A stretch of DNA of 64,000 nucleotides from Pseudomonadota bacterium (GTDB lineage: Bacteria > Desulfobacterota > Desulfovibrionia > Desulfovibrionales > Desulfovibrionaceae): positions 1 through 64,000 of the forward strand of contig JAHIUD010000024.1 of the NCBI GenBank assembly GCA_018817515.1, given 5' to 3'. Positions 56,191 through 64,000 of the stretch are shown piece by piece. The position numbers were made by a program, and so were the translations under genes. The notes beneath the pieces are model-generated. The model did not search any database. It was not told the DNA's origin and was given only the letters and a program-made list of their open reading frames with translations. Position 1 is the stretch's first letter; every line of letters starts with the position of its first letter.

Positions 56191-57036
56191 CTACTTGCTC
56201 TCGCCCGGCGGCGGGCAGTCGGCTGGATCGAGCCGCTGCACGCCGCTTTGCGTTGTCACCAAGACCTCGGTGTCGCTGGTGGGCACAATGGGGCCGGTCA
56301 CTGGCGCGGAAAGCGGGCAGCGGTTCGTTTCGCGCAGGCGTCCGTCCCGGAGCTCCACCACCCGCAAGGCCGTGCGCGCGGCGTCCGGCACCAGCAGCCG
56401 CGCCCTCCCGCCCAAGGTCGCAATGGCGGACAGGCGCAGCTCGGGCGTGCCGTAGATGTGGTTGGAGAAGCCGGGCAGGGCGGCCAGTTCCTTCAGTATG
56501 CGGCCTTCGCGGCGATAGACCTTGAGGGTGCCGCCGATGTGCGGGGTGAGGACCGCGGCGATCTCGGATACGCCGTCGCCGTCCAGGTCGGCCACGCCCA
56601 CCGGGTTCAGCCAGCGCCGGGCCTTGCCCGTGGGGGCGGAGCGCGCCACCATGACCAGGCGGCCGTTATCTGCTCCGAGCAGGGCCAGGGCCGAGCCCGT
56701 GGCGCGGTTGCTGACGATGGCCAGCAGGAATGCCGGGCCTGCGGCGGTCAGGCGCACCAGGCGCGGGGCCACATCCTCGAAGACGTCATCTTGCGGAAGG
56801 GTGAGGGTCAGCTTCACGCCTGCCGTGGTCTCGGCCTCCACCCGCGCGTATTCGTGCGGGCGGCCCGGCGCGAAATGCCCGTAGCGTTCCACCGGTTCGG
56901 CGTAGCGCGCGGAGGCGAGGTTGTCGCCCACGGCCCCGTAGGCCAGCGTCGAAATGAGACACAGCGCTATCGCGCACGCGGCCAGCGTGCGGAGATGCAG
57001 ATGGGCGGTTCCGCGCCTGGACTGCGGCGTTGGCAT
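56191..57036 (-). CDS. Exported protein with a VCBS/FG-GAP-like repeat
   Basis: A 281-residue protein with an N-terminal signal-type helix (LAACAIALCLISTLAYG, residues about 19-35). Near residue 155 VGVADLDGDGVSEIAAV is a calcium-binding VCBS/FG-GAP-type loop, and several similar beta segments suggest a propeller-like fold. Its role is unknown. ATG at 57036 has GGGGGAA upstream. It lies directly downstream of a membrane protein gene. Confidence 0.72.
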   Translation of the reverse strand: MPTPQSRRGTAHLHLRTLAACAIALCLISTLAYGAVGDNLASARYAEPVERYGHFAPGRPHEYARVEAETTAGVKLTLTLPQDDVFEDVAPRLVRLTAAGPAFLLAIVSNRATGSALALLGADNGRLVMVARSAPTGKARRWLNPVGVADLDGDGVSEIAAVLTPHIGGTLKVYRREGRILKELAALPGFSNHIYGTPELRLSAIATLGGRARLLVPDAARTALRVVELRDGRLRETNRCPLSAPVTGPIVPTSDTEVLVTTQSGVQRLDPADCPPPGESK

Positions 57037-57061
57037 CGCTTCCCCCTTTTCTTTGGAGCCT

Positions 57062-57910
57062 TCAGTCTTCAAGCGGCCCCTGGGCCGGGCTTGCTGCCGT
57101 CTCCGCCGTTTGCGCCTTCTCGAGGTCGCCCCGGACGATGATCCGCTGGTAGGAGAAGGCCAGCACCGCCGCGCCCAGGCAGCTCATGAGGCCCGACAAG
57201 CCCGCGTCGAAGAGGAACCAGGGCGCCAGGCCAACGAACCCGAGGTTGCGCTCCAGCACCGGTCCGAGCAGCTCCATGGGCACGGTCACGGCGATGATGG
57301 CCAGGTAGGGCAGGAACAGCGCGCAGCCGATGCGCCACAACCTGCCCTTGGTCTCGCCGAAGGCCGTGCGCACGGGCATTCCCTCGCGCCGGGCCACCAC
57401 GATGGACAGGTAGAAGAACCGGGTGAGGTAGTAGAACATGACGCAGGTCAGAACGATCAAGCCGAGGACCAGCACGATAACGGCGGCGCCTGTCGGCTTC
57501 GCGCCCTTGTCCAGGCCGACGGTGAGCGCCACCAGCGCCAGCATGGCGCCGCCAAAGGGCAGCAGCACGGCCAAAAACGCCTTGATTCCAGCCCAGAAGA
57601 ACTGCAGCAGCCGCCAGTCCAGGTAGAGGTCCGCCAGCGTGGCGCGGGGCCTGCTGTTGCCCAGGATGAGATCGTAGATGAAGAACTCCGCGGGCAGGAA
57701 CAGGAGGCCGAACAGGCGCGGCGAGTAGGCCTGGGGGACGTCCTTGGGGTTGAGCGTGTAGGTGACGCCGAAGGACGCCAGAGCGATGCAGGCCAGGGTG
57801 ATGCAGAGCACCGTTCCCAGGAAGCTTGTGCGCAGCAGGGCGTTTTCGTTCAGGGCTTGCCTCACGAAACGAAAGCTTGCCCGCAAGAGTCCCGGTTCGT
57901 TTTGCGTCAC
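57062..57910 (-). CDS. Polytopic membrane protein of unknown function
   Basis: A 282-residue protein with about six hydrophobic segments (for example FLGTVLCITLACIALASFG, ALVALTVGL, AAVIVLVLGLIVLTCVMFYY). No family was recognised; the layout resembles DUF-type glycerophosphoryl or YciC-like membrane proteins. GTG at 57910 is preceded by GAGGGGGG; a longer frame to 57994 begins with a non-hydrophobic region. It is co-directional with the exported protein at 56191. Confidence 0.7.
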   Translation of the reverse strand: MTQNEPGLLRASFRFVRQALNENALLRTSFLGTVLCITLACIALASFGVTYTLNPKDVPQAYSPRLFGLLFLPAEFFIYDLILGNSRPRATLADLYLDWRLLQFFWAGIKAFLAVLLPFGGAMLALVALTVGLDKGAKPTGAAVIVLVLGLIVLTCVMFYYLTRFFYLSIVVARREGMPVRTAFGETKGRLWRIGCALFLPYLAIIAVTVPMELLGPVLERNLGFVGLAPWFLFDAGLSGLMSCLGAAVLAFSYQRIIVRGDLEKAQTAETAASPAQGPLED

Positions 57911-58111
57911 GCTGCCCCCCTCTGAGAGTTCTGCACGGTTAGCGTACATGTTCCTGTCAGGACAATGGATACATGCGCCGCTGTGTCGGGTCAACCACCC
58001 GATATTCTTTGGCGCTTCTGCCGCCGCCCCCCTTCACAAATCCCGAAAAATCCCGCACAACATGCCAGGGCCGCGAGCTTTGCGCGCCCAATTCCCCGTG
58101 AGGTGAGTCGC

Positions 58112-59365
58112 ATGCTCCACAGCGCCCTGGGTCTGGTGGCCCTGATGGTTATCGCCTGGCTGTCCAGCGCCGAGCGAAGCCGAATTTCCCGTTTGCCCTG
58201 GCGCATGGTCGTGGCCGGGCTGGCGCTGCAGTTCGGCATCGCCGGGCTGGTGCTCAAGGTCCCGGCCTTCAAGGCCCTGTTCATGGGCTTGAACGGCGTG
58301 GTCCACGCCCTGGAGGAGGCCACCCGCGCGGGCACCAGCTTCGTCTTCGGCTTTGTGGGCGGCGGGCAGGCGCCCTTCGCCGTGACCAACCCGGCGCTGA
58401 CCTTCAGCCTGGCCTTCCAGGCCCTGCCGCTGGTGATCCTCATCGCGGCCCTGGCCTCGCTGTTTTTCTACTGGGGCATCCTGCAACGCGTGGTGCGGGT
58501 GTTCTCGCTGCTGCTGGAGAAGGCCATGGGCATCGGCGGTGCGCTGGGCGTGGGCGCGGCGGGCTGCATTTTTCTCGGCATGATCGAGTCGCCGCTTTTG
58601 ATCCGCCCGTATCTTGTGGTCATGACCCGCAGCGAGCTCTTCGCGCTCATGGCCACGGGCATGAGCTGCATCGCGGGCACCATGCTGGTGCTCTACGCCT
58701 CGGTGCTCACGAACGTCATCCCCGACGCCCTGGGGCACATCCTCACGGCCTCGGTGATCCACGCGCCTGCGGCACTGCTGGTGGCGTCGTTGATGATCCC
58801 CGAGCGCGGCTCGCCCACCCTGGGCCATGACATGCCCAAGTCCGCCGCCACGGGCTCGGTGGACGCCCTGTGCCGGGGCACCTGGGAGGGCCTCCAGCTC
58901 TTCTGGAACATCGTGGCCATGCTCATCGTGTTCGTGGCCGTGGTCAAGCTGGCCAACATCGGTCTGGCGGCCCTGCCGGATGTCTCCGGCGCGCCCATGA
59001 CCCTGCAGCGCGGCCTGGGCGTGGCGCTCTCGCCCGTGGCCTGGCTCATCGGCGTGCCCTGGGCCGAGGCCCAGACCGCCGGGTCGCTGCTTGGCACCAA
59101 GGTCATCCTCAACGAGTTTCTGGCCTTCATCGACCTGGCGGCCCTGCCCGTGGACGCGCTCTCGGCCCATTCCCGGCTCATTCTGACCTACGCCATGTGC
59201 AGCTTCGCCAACTTCGGCAGCCTGGGGATCCTCATCGCCGGGCTGGGCACCCTGTGCCCGGAGCGCCGCAGCGAGATCACGAGCCTGGGCCTGCGTTCCC
59301 TGCTGGCCGGGGTCATCGCCTCGCTCATGACCGGCTGTGTGGTGGGCATCATCGCGTCCTTGTGA
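58112..59365 (+). CDS. CNT-family nucleoside transporter (NupC-like)
   Basis: A 417-residue membrane protein with about ten helices. GAAGCIFLGMIESPLLIRPYL, shortened here to IFLGMIESPLLIRPYL, matches the nucleoside-binding helix hairpin with Glu and Ser, MATGMSCIAGTMLVLYASVL is the gate region and LNEFLAFIDL with SFANFGSLGIL forms the second half. It imports nucleosides with sodium or protons. GAGGTGA precedes the ATG at 58112. Confidence 0.88.
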   Translation: MLHSALGLVALMVIAWLSSAERSRISRLPWRMVVAGLALQFGIAGLVLKVPAFKALFMGLNGVVHALEEATRAGTSFVFGFVGGGQAPFAVTNPALTFSLAFQALPLVILIAALASLFFYWGILQRVVRVFSLLLEKAMGIGGALGVGAAGCIFLGMIESPLLIRPYLVVMTRSELFALMATGMSCIAGTMLVLYASVLTNVIPDALGHILTASVIHAPAALLVASLMIPERGSPTLGHDMPKSAATGSVDALCRGTWEGLQLFWNIVAMLIVFVAVVKLANIGLAALPDVSGAPMTLQRGLGVALSPVAWLIGVPWAEAQTAGSLLGTKVILNEFLAFIDLAALPVDALSAHSRLILTYAMCSFANFGSLGILIAGLGTLCPERRSEITSLGLRSLLAGVIASLMTGCVVGIIASL

Positions 59366-59410
59366 ATCGATAAGCGTGAGCCGCCCAGTGTGAGCAGTAA
59401 GGAGACACCC

Positions 59411-60238
59411 ATGGACGAGACAGCGCCGCATTGCCAACCTCATATCCAACCCCATATCCAAGTCGACCCCGCGCTCTGCGACCGCGACGGACTGTGCATC
59501 AAGGAATGCGCGTTGAGCCTCCTTTCCTTCGGCCCGGATGGCCTGCCCGTCAGCATCCCGGAAGCCGCCGAGCGCTGCATCATGTGCGGGCACTGCATAG
59601 CCGTGTGCCCCAAGGCCGCGCTGACCCTGGCCGGCCTGCCCCCGGAGGTGCTGCCAACCGTGGACAAGGGGCTCCTGGCCCCGCCGGAGGCCGCGGAGCA
59701 GCTGCTGCGCTCGCGCCGTTCGGTGCGCCATTTCAGGCGGGCTCTGGTGGACCGCGAACAGCTGCTTCAGTTCATCGACACCGCGCGCTACGCACCCTCG
59801 GGCATGAACGCCCAGCCGGTGCACTGGCTTGTGGTGGAGGGCCGGGAGCGCATGCTGGAGCTGGCCGGGCTGACCGCGAAGGCGCTGCGGCGGTTGCCGT
59901 ACTTCCTGGCCTTCCTTGAGGCCTGGGACAGGGGCGAGGACGTGATCCTGCGCGGCGCGCCGAACCTGGTGGTGGCCCACGCCCGGACCACGGGCTTCGA
60001 CCACATCGTGGACGGGGCCATCGCCCTGACATATTTCGAACTGGCGGCCCATGCGCACGGCGTGGGCACCTGCTGGGCCGGGCTGCTCATGCTGGCGGCC
60101 AAGGACTCGGCGGAGCTGCAGGCCGCCCTGGGCCTCCCCGAGGGCCACCAGGTTTTGGGCGCGCTCATGGCCGGATACCCGAGACATGGCTTCAAGCGCC
60201 TGCCCCCGCGCAAGGCGGCCAAGGTGCGCTGGCTGTAG
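59411..60238 (+). CDS. Nitroreductase with N-terminal 2x[4Fe-4S] ferredoxin domain
   Basis: A 275-residue flavoprotein. The first 75 residues hold two cluster-type motifs, CDRDGLCIKEC and CIMCGHCIAVCPKAAL; the first has altered spacing. The rest is a nitroreductase with RRSVRHFRRALVDREQL, ARYAPSGMNAQPVHWLVV (FMN site) and HGVGTCWAGLLML. Such fusions reduce nitro or quinone compounds with ferredoxin-type electrons. The ATG at 59411 has GGAG upstream. A nearly direct repeat encodes PHIQ twice near the start. Confidence 0.9.
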   Translation: MDETAPHCQPHIQPHIQVDPALCDRDGLCIKECALSLLSFGPDGLPVSIPEAAERCIMCGHCIAVCPKAALTLAGLPPEVLPTVDKGLLAPPEAAEQLLRSRRSVRHFRRALVDREQLLQFIDTARYAPSGMNAQPVHWLVVEGRERMLELAGLTAKALRRLPYFLAFLEAWDRGEDVILRGAPNLVVAHARTTGFDHIVDGAIALTYFELAAHAHGVGTCWAGLLMLAAKDSAELQAALGLPEGHQVLGALMAGYPRHGFKRLPPRKAAKVRWL

Positions 60239-60274
60239 CTTTTCGCCGCATCACCTTCCGAGGCATCGGACGCG

Positions 60275-60318
60275 GCAAGGCCGCCAGGAGGGGGCTTTCC
60301 CCTGCCTGGCGGCCTTGC
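60275..60318. terminator. Bidirectional hairpin between convergent genes
   Basis: A perfect 14-bp stem (60275-60288 with 60305-60318) lies between the nitroreductase and the chemoreceptor genes. No T run is visible on either side, so it may slow or protect transcripts rather than terminate cleanly. Confidence 0.55.
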
Positions 60319-60339
60319 TGCGGGCGTGCCTGGGCGCGC

Positions 60340-62220
60340 CTAGGAGTACATCTTCTCCAGGTCCTCGATCTCGTCTTGCAAGGCGCGCGCGGCGCTGGAG
60401 GTCTTGGCTACGGCGTTGGCCGCAGAGGAGGTGTTGTCCAGCGCCACCTGAGAGGCGGAGCGGACCTTGCCGATGACCCGGTCGATCTCCTCGCTGGCGG
60501 CGGACTGCTCCTCCGAGGCCGTGGCGATGGAGCGCACCTGGTCCGAGGTGCCGCCCACGAGCCGCACGATGCTCAGCAGCGCCTCGCCGGACTCGTTGGC
60601 ATAGGCGGTGGCCTGCTCCACGGCCTGGGAGGCCGAGTCCACGCTGCCCATGTTGACCTTGGCCGCGCCCTGGATGGCGGTGACGGCCTGGGCCACCTCC
60701 TTGGTGGCGTTCATGGTCTTCTCGGCCAGCTTGCGGACCTCGTCGGCGACAACGGCGAAGCCCCGCCCAGCGTCGCCCGCGCGCGCGGCCTCGATGGCCG
60801 CGTTCAGGGCCAGCAGGTTGGTCTGGTCGGCGATGTCGGAGATGACGCCCATGATCTGCCCGATGCCATCGGCCTGGGTGCTCAGCTCCGCCATGTTGGT
60901 CTTGAGCTGCGCGGTGAGCTGGTGCACGGTGTTGATGGCCTTGACCGAACTCTCCACGACCTTGGCGCCGCTCTCGGCGCTCTGGCGGGTGCTCTCCGCG
61001 CCCTGGGCCGCGTTCCCGGCGTTCTTGGCCACCTCAAGCACTGTGGCGGTCATCTCGTCCATGGCCGTGGCCACTTCGGAGATGTGTCCCATCTGCTGCT
61101 CGGATTCGTTGTGGATGTCTTCGATCTCCATCATGGCCGTGGTGACCGAGGAGAGCACATCCTCGCTTGAGCCCTTGAGCTTTTCCACGATGGCGGCGAC
61201 GGCGGCCTTGGTCCGGGCCTTGGCCTCTTCCTCGGCGCATTGCAGGGCCGCCAGCGTCTTCTCGCTCTCGCAGGTTTTTTCCGCCGCGATGGCCTCCTGC
61301 TTCTTGGCGATGGCGATCTCTTCCTTCAGGTGCGCCACCATGAGGGTGAGCGAGTCCTTGAGTTCGCCGAGTTCGGCGTGGTAGCTGCCCTCGATGACGG
61401 CGTCGAGCTTGCCCTCCGCCACCTTCAGGGAATAGCCCACCAGCCGCCCCAGGGGCCGGGTGATGCCGAGCAGGATGAGCAGGGTCAGCACTGCCGCGGC
61501 CAGGGCCACCACGCCCACCACGCCCAGGACGATGAGGCGCATCCCGGCCACCTCGGCCTGCACGTCGTCCACGTAGACGCCGGTGCCGACGACCCAGCCC
61601 CACTCCTTGTCCAGCTTGACGCAGGACTCCTTGGGGAACATCTCGGTGGTGACGCCGCCGCCGACCTTGGGCTTGGGCCAGTTGTAGGTGACGTAGCCCA
61701 TGCCGTCCGGGCTCTTGCCGGCCACCTGGATCATGGTCTGGAAGAGGTTGCCCTTGCCGCCGGGGATCTCCGTGACCACCCACTTCCCGTCCGCGTCACG
61801 GTAGCGCATGCTGGTGGCCGTGGCGAACTTCGGGTCCACGATGGGCTTGCCGTTTAGGGCAGGCACAGTGGGGTGCATGATCATCACCGGCGTGGCGTCG
61901 CTGCTGTTGACCCAGAAATAGTCCTTGCCCTGGGGGCCGTAGCGGTGCTTGGCGATGAACTCCAGCGCCTTGGCCTTGGCCTGCTCGGGCGAGAATTCCT
62001 CCTTGCTTGCACGCTCCTGGAAGTCGTCCACTTGAGCCATCTCAACGCGCACGAGGTTGGCCAGCATGACGCGCTTCTCCTCCATGAGCTTGTCCGCCAT
62101 GAGCGGCAGGAAGCCGTAGAGGGTGGCCAGCACGAAAAGGAGGATGGTCACCGCAGAGATGGTCCAGATCTTGACGGAGATCTTGGCCCTGCCTATGGCG
62201 TTCAGGAAGTTCAGCGACAT
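60340..62220 (-). CDS. Methyl-accepting chemotaxis protein with Cache sensor domain
   Basis: A 626-residue receptor. A signal helix (residues about 15-38) precedes a periplasmic single Cache domain with [18 protein letters not shown] (part YFWVNSSD), [13 protein letters not shown] and conserved Gly/Asp of the sCache_2 type, known from receptors for small carboxylates. A second helix (about 215-240) is followed by HAMP, and the signalling domain has [20 protein letters not shown]. No CheR-docking pentapeptide is seen at the end (LEKMYS). Probable sigma-28 control is given separately. Confidence 0.93.
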   Translation of the reverse strand: MSLNFLNAIGRAKISVKIWTISAVTILLFVLATLYGFLPLMADKLMEEKRVMLANLVRVEMAQVDDFQERASKEEFSPEQAKAKALEFIAKHRYGPQGKDYFWVNSSDATPVMIMHPTVPALNGKPIVDPKFATATSMRYRDADGKWVVTEIPGGKGNLFQTMIQVAGKSPDGMGYVTYNWPKPKVGGGVTTEMFPKESCVKLDKEWGWVVGTGVYVDDVQAEVAGMRLIVLGVVGVVALAAAVLTLLILLGITRPLGRLVGYSLKVAEGKLDAVIEGSYHAELGELKDSLTLMVAHLKEEIAIAKKQEAIAAEKTCESEKTLAALQCAEEEAKARTKAAVAAIVEKLKGSSEDVLSSVTTAMMEIEDIHNESEQQMGHISEVATAMDEMTATVLEVAKNAGNAAQGAESTRQSAESGAKVVESSVKAINTVHQLTAQLKTNMAELSTQADGIGQIMGVISDIADQTNLLALNAAIEAARAGDAGRGFAVVADEVRKLAEKTMNATKEVAQAVTAIQGAAKVNMGSVDSASQAVEQATAYANESGEALLSIVRLVGGTSDQVRSIATASEEQSAASEEIDRVIGKVRSASQVALDNTSSAANAVAKTSSAARALQDEIEDLEKMYS

Positions 62221-62278
62221 GGAGGCTCCTCGTGTCCTGGCTGTGGGTCACAGGTTCGTTGTTCAGGGGGCAGTCACG

Positions 62279-62305
62279 TTTTCGTCATAGCGTACTATTA
62301 TCTTA
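62279..62305 (-). promoter_or_regulatory. Possible sigma-28 promoter of the Cache chemoreceptor
   Basis: On the minus strand TAAGATAA, eleven bases, GACGAAAA. Six of eight -10 bases and the spacing match the FliA pattern. It starts about 70 bases before the receptor ATG at 62220. Confidence 0.4.
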
Positions 62306-62406
62306 AGGGGAAGCTTGCCTTGGCCCTTGGCGAAGCGCTATTGTGTGCGTGTGCTCACTCATTCTCGTGTTGTTTCTGCGCTGTACAACCAACGGAGGTC
62401 ACTCGC

Positions 62407-62706
62407 ATGGCAAGGATGAATTGTTGGGAATTCAAGAAGTGCGGCCGCCAGCCCGGCGGGGCCAAGGTGGCGGAACTGGGGGAGTGCGTGGCGGGAAAGA
62501 GCACGAAGGCCGACGGCGTGAACCGGGGCAAGATGGGCGGGCGCAGCTGCTGGGCCCTGGCGGGCACCCTCTGCGGCGGCAAGGTCCAGGGCTCGTTTGC
62601 CCAGAAGGCCGCCAACTGCATGGAGTGCGATTTCTACAAGCTGGTGAAGAGCGAGGAAGGCGCAAACTACTTGGGCACCAAGGAACTGCTCAAGAAGCTT
62701 GTCTGA
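62407..62706 (+). CDS. Two-CW domain protein
   Basis: A 99-residue soluble protein with the paired Cys-Trp pattern NCWEFKKCGRQPGG and SCWALAGTLCGG, then NCMECDFYKLV with two more Cys. Such domains are found alone or inside chemoreceptors of deltaproteobacteria and are thought to bind a metal or cluster. GGAGGTC precedes the ATG. It diverges from the Cache chemoreceptor gene, which may indicate a sensory link. Longer open sequence upstream is the antisense of the receptor. Confidence 0.85.
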   Translation: MARMNCWEFKKCGRQPGGAKVAELGECVAGKSTKADGVNRGKMGGRSCWALAGTLCGGKVQGSFAQKAANCMECDFYKLVKSEEGANYLGTKELLKKLV

Positions 62707-62811
62707 GGGGAGCCGCAGGCCATTGCCCTCACCGCCTTGCCTCGTGTAGGCTTGGGAAAAGAACAGCCCGGCCGGGTCCGGGCGCCAAGGGGTGGAGAAA
62801 TGGGGGATAAG

Positions 62812-63261
62812 ATGAAGCATGCATGCGCGGTGATTGTTTTGGGCCTTGCCCTGCTTTGGGGCGCACCGTCGGCCCTGGCCCAGATCAAGCCCCCGGCCAA
62901 GACCGCCGGGCCGTCCTTCAAGGCCATGGACGCCGACAAGAGCGGCCACCTGACCCTGGACGAGGTGCTGGCCTATGCCACGAAGAAGAGCTCGGACGTC
63001 AAGCCCTTCCGCATCAGCGACGCAGACCTGGACGGCGACGGCGTGCTCACGGTGGAGGAGCAGCACAAGGCGGGCATCACCGGGCTTGAGCAGTTCGGGG
63101 CCGTGAACCTGAAGGAGCTGGACCAAAACGGCGACGGGTACATCAGCAAGGAAGACCTGGACGAGTATTTTCGGCGCAAGAACCGGGAGGCCTATGCCCG
63201 GGCCGACGCCGACAAGGATGGCGCGCTCAGGCCGAGCGAGTTCGCCCTTTTCCGCTTCTAG
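62812..63261 (+). CDS. Exported EF-hand protein
   Basis: A 149-residue protein with a signal peptide (ACAVIVLGLALLWGAPSALA, residues 4-23) and four EF-hand-like loops: DADKSGHLTLDE, DADLDGDGVLTVEE, DQNGDGYISKED and DADKDGALRPSE. It would bind calcium in the periplasm. The ATG at 62812 has GGGGGAT upstream; the one at 62800 is an alternative that adds four residues. A terminator follows the stop. Confidence 0.82.
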   Translation: MKHACAVIVLGLALLWGAPSALAQIKPPAKTAGPSFKAMDADKSGHLTLDEVLAYATKKSSDVKPFRISDADLDGDGVLTVEEQHKAGITGLEQFGAVNLKELDQNGDGYISKEDLDEYFRRKNREAYARADADKDGALRPSEFALFRF

Positions 63262-63300
63262 CGCTGCCCCTTGCGGGCATGTCTTTGAGCCGAAAAAGAA

Positions 63301-63330
63301 GGCCGCCCGGGTTGTCCTGGGCGGCCTGTT
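63301..63330 (+). terminator. Rho-independent terminator of the EF-hand gene
   Basis: An 11-bp stem (63301-63311 with 63316-63326, one G-T pair, loop TTGT) lies 40 bases after the stop and is followed by a T-rich TGTTTGTT. Confidence 0.75.
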
Positions 63331-63458
63331 TGTTGGGGTCTGTAGGGCCGGTTGCATTTCCAAAGGGGAACCAGCTCGACATCGTTTATTTGTGTTCGTT
63401 TCCGGGGCCTGGTCGCGGCGTCTGTTTGCAGGGGTGCTGCCTTGCCCGTGGCTGCGTT

Positions 63459-63864
63459 TTACGCGTCCGGGCTGCTCTTGAGCCGCCTGTTCGGCCTCCT
63501 GGTCGGAACCTGTATTATGTTCTGCATCGGGACTGCGGCCAGTTTCTTTTCAAGCCTGCAGTTCTCCTCCACGATGGCAGCTCTGTCGGGCGTGGTCCCG
63601 GCCTTCTCCTTGATGATGGCCTTGCGGGCCGCTTGGTCAAAGTGGTCTTTTCGCACCGCGCCTTGCGGCTCCTTGCCTGGGCGCATCTTGCAGGTTTCCG
63701 GCGTCAGATCCCGTTCTCCGGGGGACCTCTGTTCGTTGGAATCCTTGAATGCCTGACCGCTGGCTGCCGGCTTTTGGCCCGCAACCGCGTGAACGCGGCA
63801 GGGCGGAAGCAGAACGGAGCACGGGCCGGTCAGGTGCCACTTGCTAGCGATTGGACTGGTCCAT
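63459..63864 (-). pseudogene. Frame-disrupted small gene of unknown family
   Basis: A good ribosome site (AGGAGG) and ATG at 63864 start MDQSNR and then hit TAG. A shift of one base opens a frame that runs to 63459 and encodes an acidic, helical stretch with AIIKEKAGTTPDRAAIVEE and ENCRLEKKLA, which looks coiled-coil. A promoter-like pair lies upstream. It may be a frameshift pseudogene, or the sequence may contain an error. I did not recognise the product. Confidence 0.35.
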
Positions 63865-63912
63865 TGGAGTGTCCTCCTCTTTCATGCGTTGAGGAAAGAT
63901 TCCTACAATGCC

Positions 63913-63940
63913 AGGATACGCCTTGGGCAGGGCATGTCAA
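63913..63940 (-). promoter_or_regulatory. Possible sigma-70 promoter of the frame-disrupted gene
   Basis: On the minus strand a perfect TTGACA, 16 bases, TATCCT. Transcription would begin near 63905, about 40 bases before the ATG at 63864. Confidence 0.35.
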
Positions 63941-64000
63941 CAATGTTGCCCAGAAAAATATCCAGTGGGTCGAGGTGGTTCCAAAAAATCTTTGGGCTCG

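Overview
The window is about 64 kb of GC-rich DNA (roughly two thirds G+C by eye). It reads like a chromosome segment of a sulfate-reducing deltaproteobacterium of the Desulfovibrio type. The pointers are a DcrH-like chemoreceptor with a C-terminal hemerythrin, a single-cluster Desulfovibrio-type ferredoxin, a membrane cytochrome b plus HdrD-like pair of the DsrMK/TmcCB kind, TusA and DsrE sulfur carriers, the GAK gene cluster, many sigma-54 activators and two probable selenoproteins. I saw no rRNA, tRNA, CRISPR array or intact mobile element. Layout: (1) 1-3763, the end of a chemoreceptor gene, then a UDP-glucuronate decarboxylase/asparagine synthetase pair on the minus strand. (2) 4085-15657, a complex I operon nuoABCDHIJK plus four antiporter-like subunits and an 86-residue membrane protein, with no NADH module (nuoEFG). 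(3) 15768-21215, an HsdR-N protein, FapA, an MFS exporter, a ferredoxin and a YchF-like NTPase. (4) 21379-29075, shikimate kinase, the six-gene GAK-type cluster and chorismate synthase. (5) 29094-34757, a CDF cation exporter, the chemoreceptor-hemerythrin and the cytochrome b/HdrD-like pair. (6) 34874-41429, ComM, an M6-like protein, a DMT exporter, lepB and lepA on the minus strand. (7) 41601-50989, a TIGR01777 protein, two response regulators, an AT-rich insert with a BglII-like endonuclease, a CBS protein, a lipid/glycan pair and NAD synthetase. (8) 51119-56173, a sigma-54 activator with its dyad sites and promoter, then a TusA, DsrE, TusA-OsmC, MetE-like operon. (9) 56191-64000, membrane and exported proteins, a CNT transporter, a ferredoxin-nitroreductase, a Cache chemoreceptor, a two-CW protein, an EF-hand protein and a frame-disrupted ORF. 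The most notable observations are two in-frame UGA codons, each followed by a SECIS-like hairpin and each in the same frame as the rest of a recognisable protein: an HdrD-like protein at 32845-34080 and a MetE-like protein at 54956-56173. Next come a 17-bp dyad found three times around a sigma-54 activator gene, once in upstream-activator position ahead of a near-perfect -24/-12 promoter; a complex I with an additional antiporter subunit and no NADH module; the GAK cluster with a PhoU-phosphotransferase fusion and an unrecognised 386-residue protein; and a roughly 330-bp hairpin element directly downstream of three genes in the same sense, with compensatory changes in its stems. All family assignments come from reading motifs, without database searches.
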